This document shows positions 6,635 to 7,363 of a stretch of 7,363 nucleotides of DNA, in pieces. The translations under genes were made by a program, and so were the position numbers. The stretch lies in contig CALJMC010000100.1 in NCBI GenBank assembly GCA_937982385.1, positions 1 to 7,363 on the forward strand, given 5' to 3'. How positions within the stretch are numbered: the stretch's first letter is position 1; each line of letters starts with the position of its first letter. The stretch is from an uncultured Rickettsiales bacterium. Lineage in GTDB: Bacteria > Pseudomonadota > Alphaproteobacteria > Rickettsiales > UBA998. Under the pieces are notes generated by a model, which saw only the letters and a program-made list of their open reading frames with translations, ran no database searches and had not been told where the DNA came from.

Positions 6635-7198
6635 TCATCGCACCAATTCCTTTTGAATTGCAGCAATAACTTTGGTCGAGGCTGGTTTTGTAGTAGATGC
6701 AAAATGATCAACTAAGCGGCCATCTTTACCAATTAAATATTTATGGAAGTTCCATTTAGGTGATTTTAAGAAGCCAACCTTATCATTCGCCCACTTATAA
6801 AATGGATGCGCCTCACTCCCCTTCACATGATTAATTTGAGTCAAAGGGAACGTCACATTATATTTGCTTTCAGTAAACTCGCATACCGCCTCATTGCTGT
6901 CGAACTCCTGCCCGCCAAAATCTGGCGAGGGCACACCCAACACCACCAATCCTTGATCACCAAAGTTCTGATGCAGCGATTGCAAATCAGTATATTGCCC
7001 TGTCAGCCCACATTGCGATGCTGTGTTAACCACTAGCACAACCTTGTCTTTGAAGTCAGCAAGCGACTGCTCTTCACCATCCATCATCATGAATGAAAAA
7101 CTATGTGCATTCTGTTCTATCGTCATAGGAATCTCCTTTGATTGTGCTGTGTTGGCGGCAAGAAGACCAATCAACATTACTGTAAAAATCCGCTTCAT
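6635..7198 (-). CDS. Glutathione peroxidase family protein, probably exported
   Basis: A 187-residue thiol peroxidase of the glutathione peroxidase family that reduces hydrogen peroxide and probably lipid hydroperoxides. NTASQCGLTGQY (58-69) holds the peroxidatic Cys63 (Cys, not selenocysteine). Gln97 in FGGQE and Trp149-Asn150 in KWNFHKYL complete the catalytic tetrad. The usual FPCNQFG reads VPSPDFG (89-95). The first 20 or so residues (KR, then a hydrophobic run, then NTAQS) look like a signal peptide, placing the enzyme in the periplasm. The family's resolving Cys position (EFC before the YGVTFP strand) is Thr109 here, while Cys106 lies one helical turn earlier. An in-frame ATG at residue 25 (7126-7124) has a better ribosome binding site than the first ATG and would give a 163-residue cytosolic form. 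The first ATG overlaps the photolyase stop (ATGA), so both belong to one transcript. Confidence 0.93.
   Translation of the reverse strand: MKRIFTVMLIGLLAANTAQSKEIPMTIEQNAHSFSFMMMDGEEQSLADFKDKVVLVVNTASQCGLTGQYTDLQSLHQNFGDQGLVVLGVPSPDFGGQEFDSNEAVCEFTESKYNVTFPLTQINHVKGSEAHPFYKWANDKVGFLKSPKWNFHKYLIGKDGRLVDHFASTTKPASTKVIAAIQKELVR
7133..7139 (-). promoter_or_regulatory. Internal ribosome binding site within the peroxidase gene
   Basis: On the minus strand this reads AAAGGAG, six bases before an in-frame ATG (7126-7124, residue Met25). It sits right after the signal-peptide region and overlaps the codons of Lys21-Glu22. It could drive a leaderless cytosolic version of the peroxidase. Confidence 0.6.
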
Positions 7199-7363
7199 AT
7201 TGTTCTTCCCTTATCCATTTTACTCAAAAATAGTTTGCTATCACTCACAATCTGTTTTCGTTTTTCAGCATCCATATTACTCAGCGTACGATACATCATT
7301 CCCATACGATGATTACCCTTTAGCTTATCATGATGCTCAATCAAAAAATTCCAATAGAGATAG
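7195..7363 (-). CDS. Photolyase-related protein (cryptochrome/photolyase family, FeS-BCP type), 3' end only
   Basis: The last 55 codons of a gene that enters from beyond the window, ending at TGA 7197-7195. The visible tail begins YLYWNFLIEHHDKLKGNHRM and continues with a Tyr-Arg turn, then a helix NMDAEKRKQIVSDSKLFLSKM. This matches the C-terminal end of deoxyribodipyrimidine-photolyase-related proteins (COG3046; PhrB/CryPro type), where the last Fe-S-ligating Cys lies in a CPFN-x-LYW motif; that Cys would be only a few residues beyond the window edge. Such proteins bind FAD and an Fe-S cluster and repair UV lesions, especially (6-4) photoproducts. Too short for the antiparallel test of catalytic residues, so subfamily is by the tail only. 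The stop overlaps the peroxidase start by four bases (ATGA). In R. sphaeroides a photolyase gene lies next to rpoE-chrR and a Cfa-like gene. Confidence 0.8.
   Translation of the reverse strand, partial: YLYWNFLIEHHDKLKGNHRMGMMYRTLSNMDAEKRKQIVSDSKLFLSKMDKGRTI

Noticed and set aside
6644..6660. Hairpin CAATTC-N5-GAATTG near the convergent junction as a terminator
   Set aside because: Stem is only 6 bp with two G-C pairs, lies inside the peroxidase coding sequence, and neither strand has a T run after it.

Overview
This window looks like part of a proteobacterial genome, most likely an alphaproteobacterium of moderate GC content; that placement is inferred from gene content and is not proven. 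Genes are packed end to end, mostly overlapping by a few bases or separated by 1-12 nt. The only intergenic gap worth the name is 94 nt (909-1002). There are no RNA genes, mobile elements or CRISPR arrays.

Plus strand, 1-6634, nine genes: the 3' end of a COG2907-type FAD/NAD-binding amine-oxidase-fold protein (1-138); a DUF1365 protein starting at a GTG inside it (129-908); a cyclopropane-fatty-acyl-phospholipid-synthase (Cfa) family SAM methyltransferase with its own RBS and a candidate promoter (1003-2166); an exported chalcone-isomerase-like protein (2156-2677); an MFS transporter of the GPH/MFS_2 type (2677-4008); a DUF3833 lipoprotein (3959-4489); a short-chain dehydrogenase (4491-5243); a DUF3429 membrane protein (5246-5701); and a renalase-like FAD protein (5714-6634). 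Minus strand: the 3' end of a photolyase-related (FeS-BCP) protein (7363-7195), coupled by an ATGA overlap to a glutathione-peroxidase-family protein (7198-6635). The two transcription units converge with stop codons directly abutting at 6634/6635.

The gene set matches a cassette known in pieces. COG2907 + DUF1365 + Cfa-like methylase occur together in many proteobacteria and (from memory) beside sigK in mycobacteria. In Rhodobacter sphaeroides, relatives of these genes and of the photolyase belong to the RpoE/ChrR singlet-oxygen response and to methylated/furan fatty acid synthesis. The best reading is a photo-oxidative-stress island that chemically modifies unsaturated acyl chains of membrane phospholipids (methylase, two flavoproteins, SDR), carries envelope helpers of unknown role (chalcone-isomerase-like protein, DUF3833, DUF3429, MFS), and adds peroxide detoxification and light-driven DNA repair on the opposite strand. 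Two details support a specialised role: the Cfa homologue lacks two of the bicarbonate-site residues of classical Cfa, and the peroxidase gene has a second, strong internal ribosome binding site that could yield exported and cytosolic forms from one gene.
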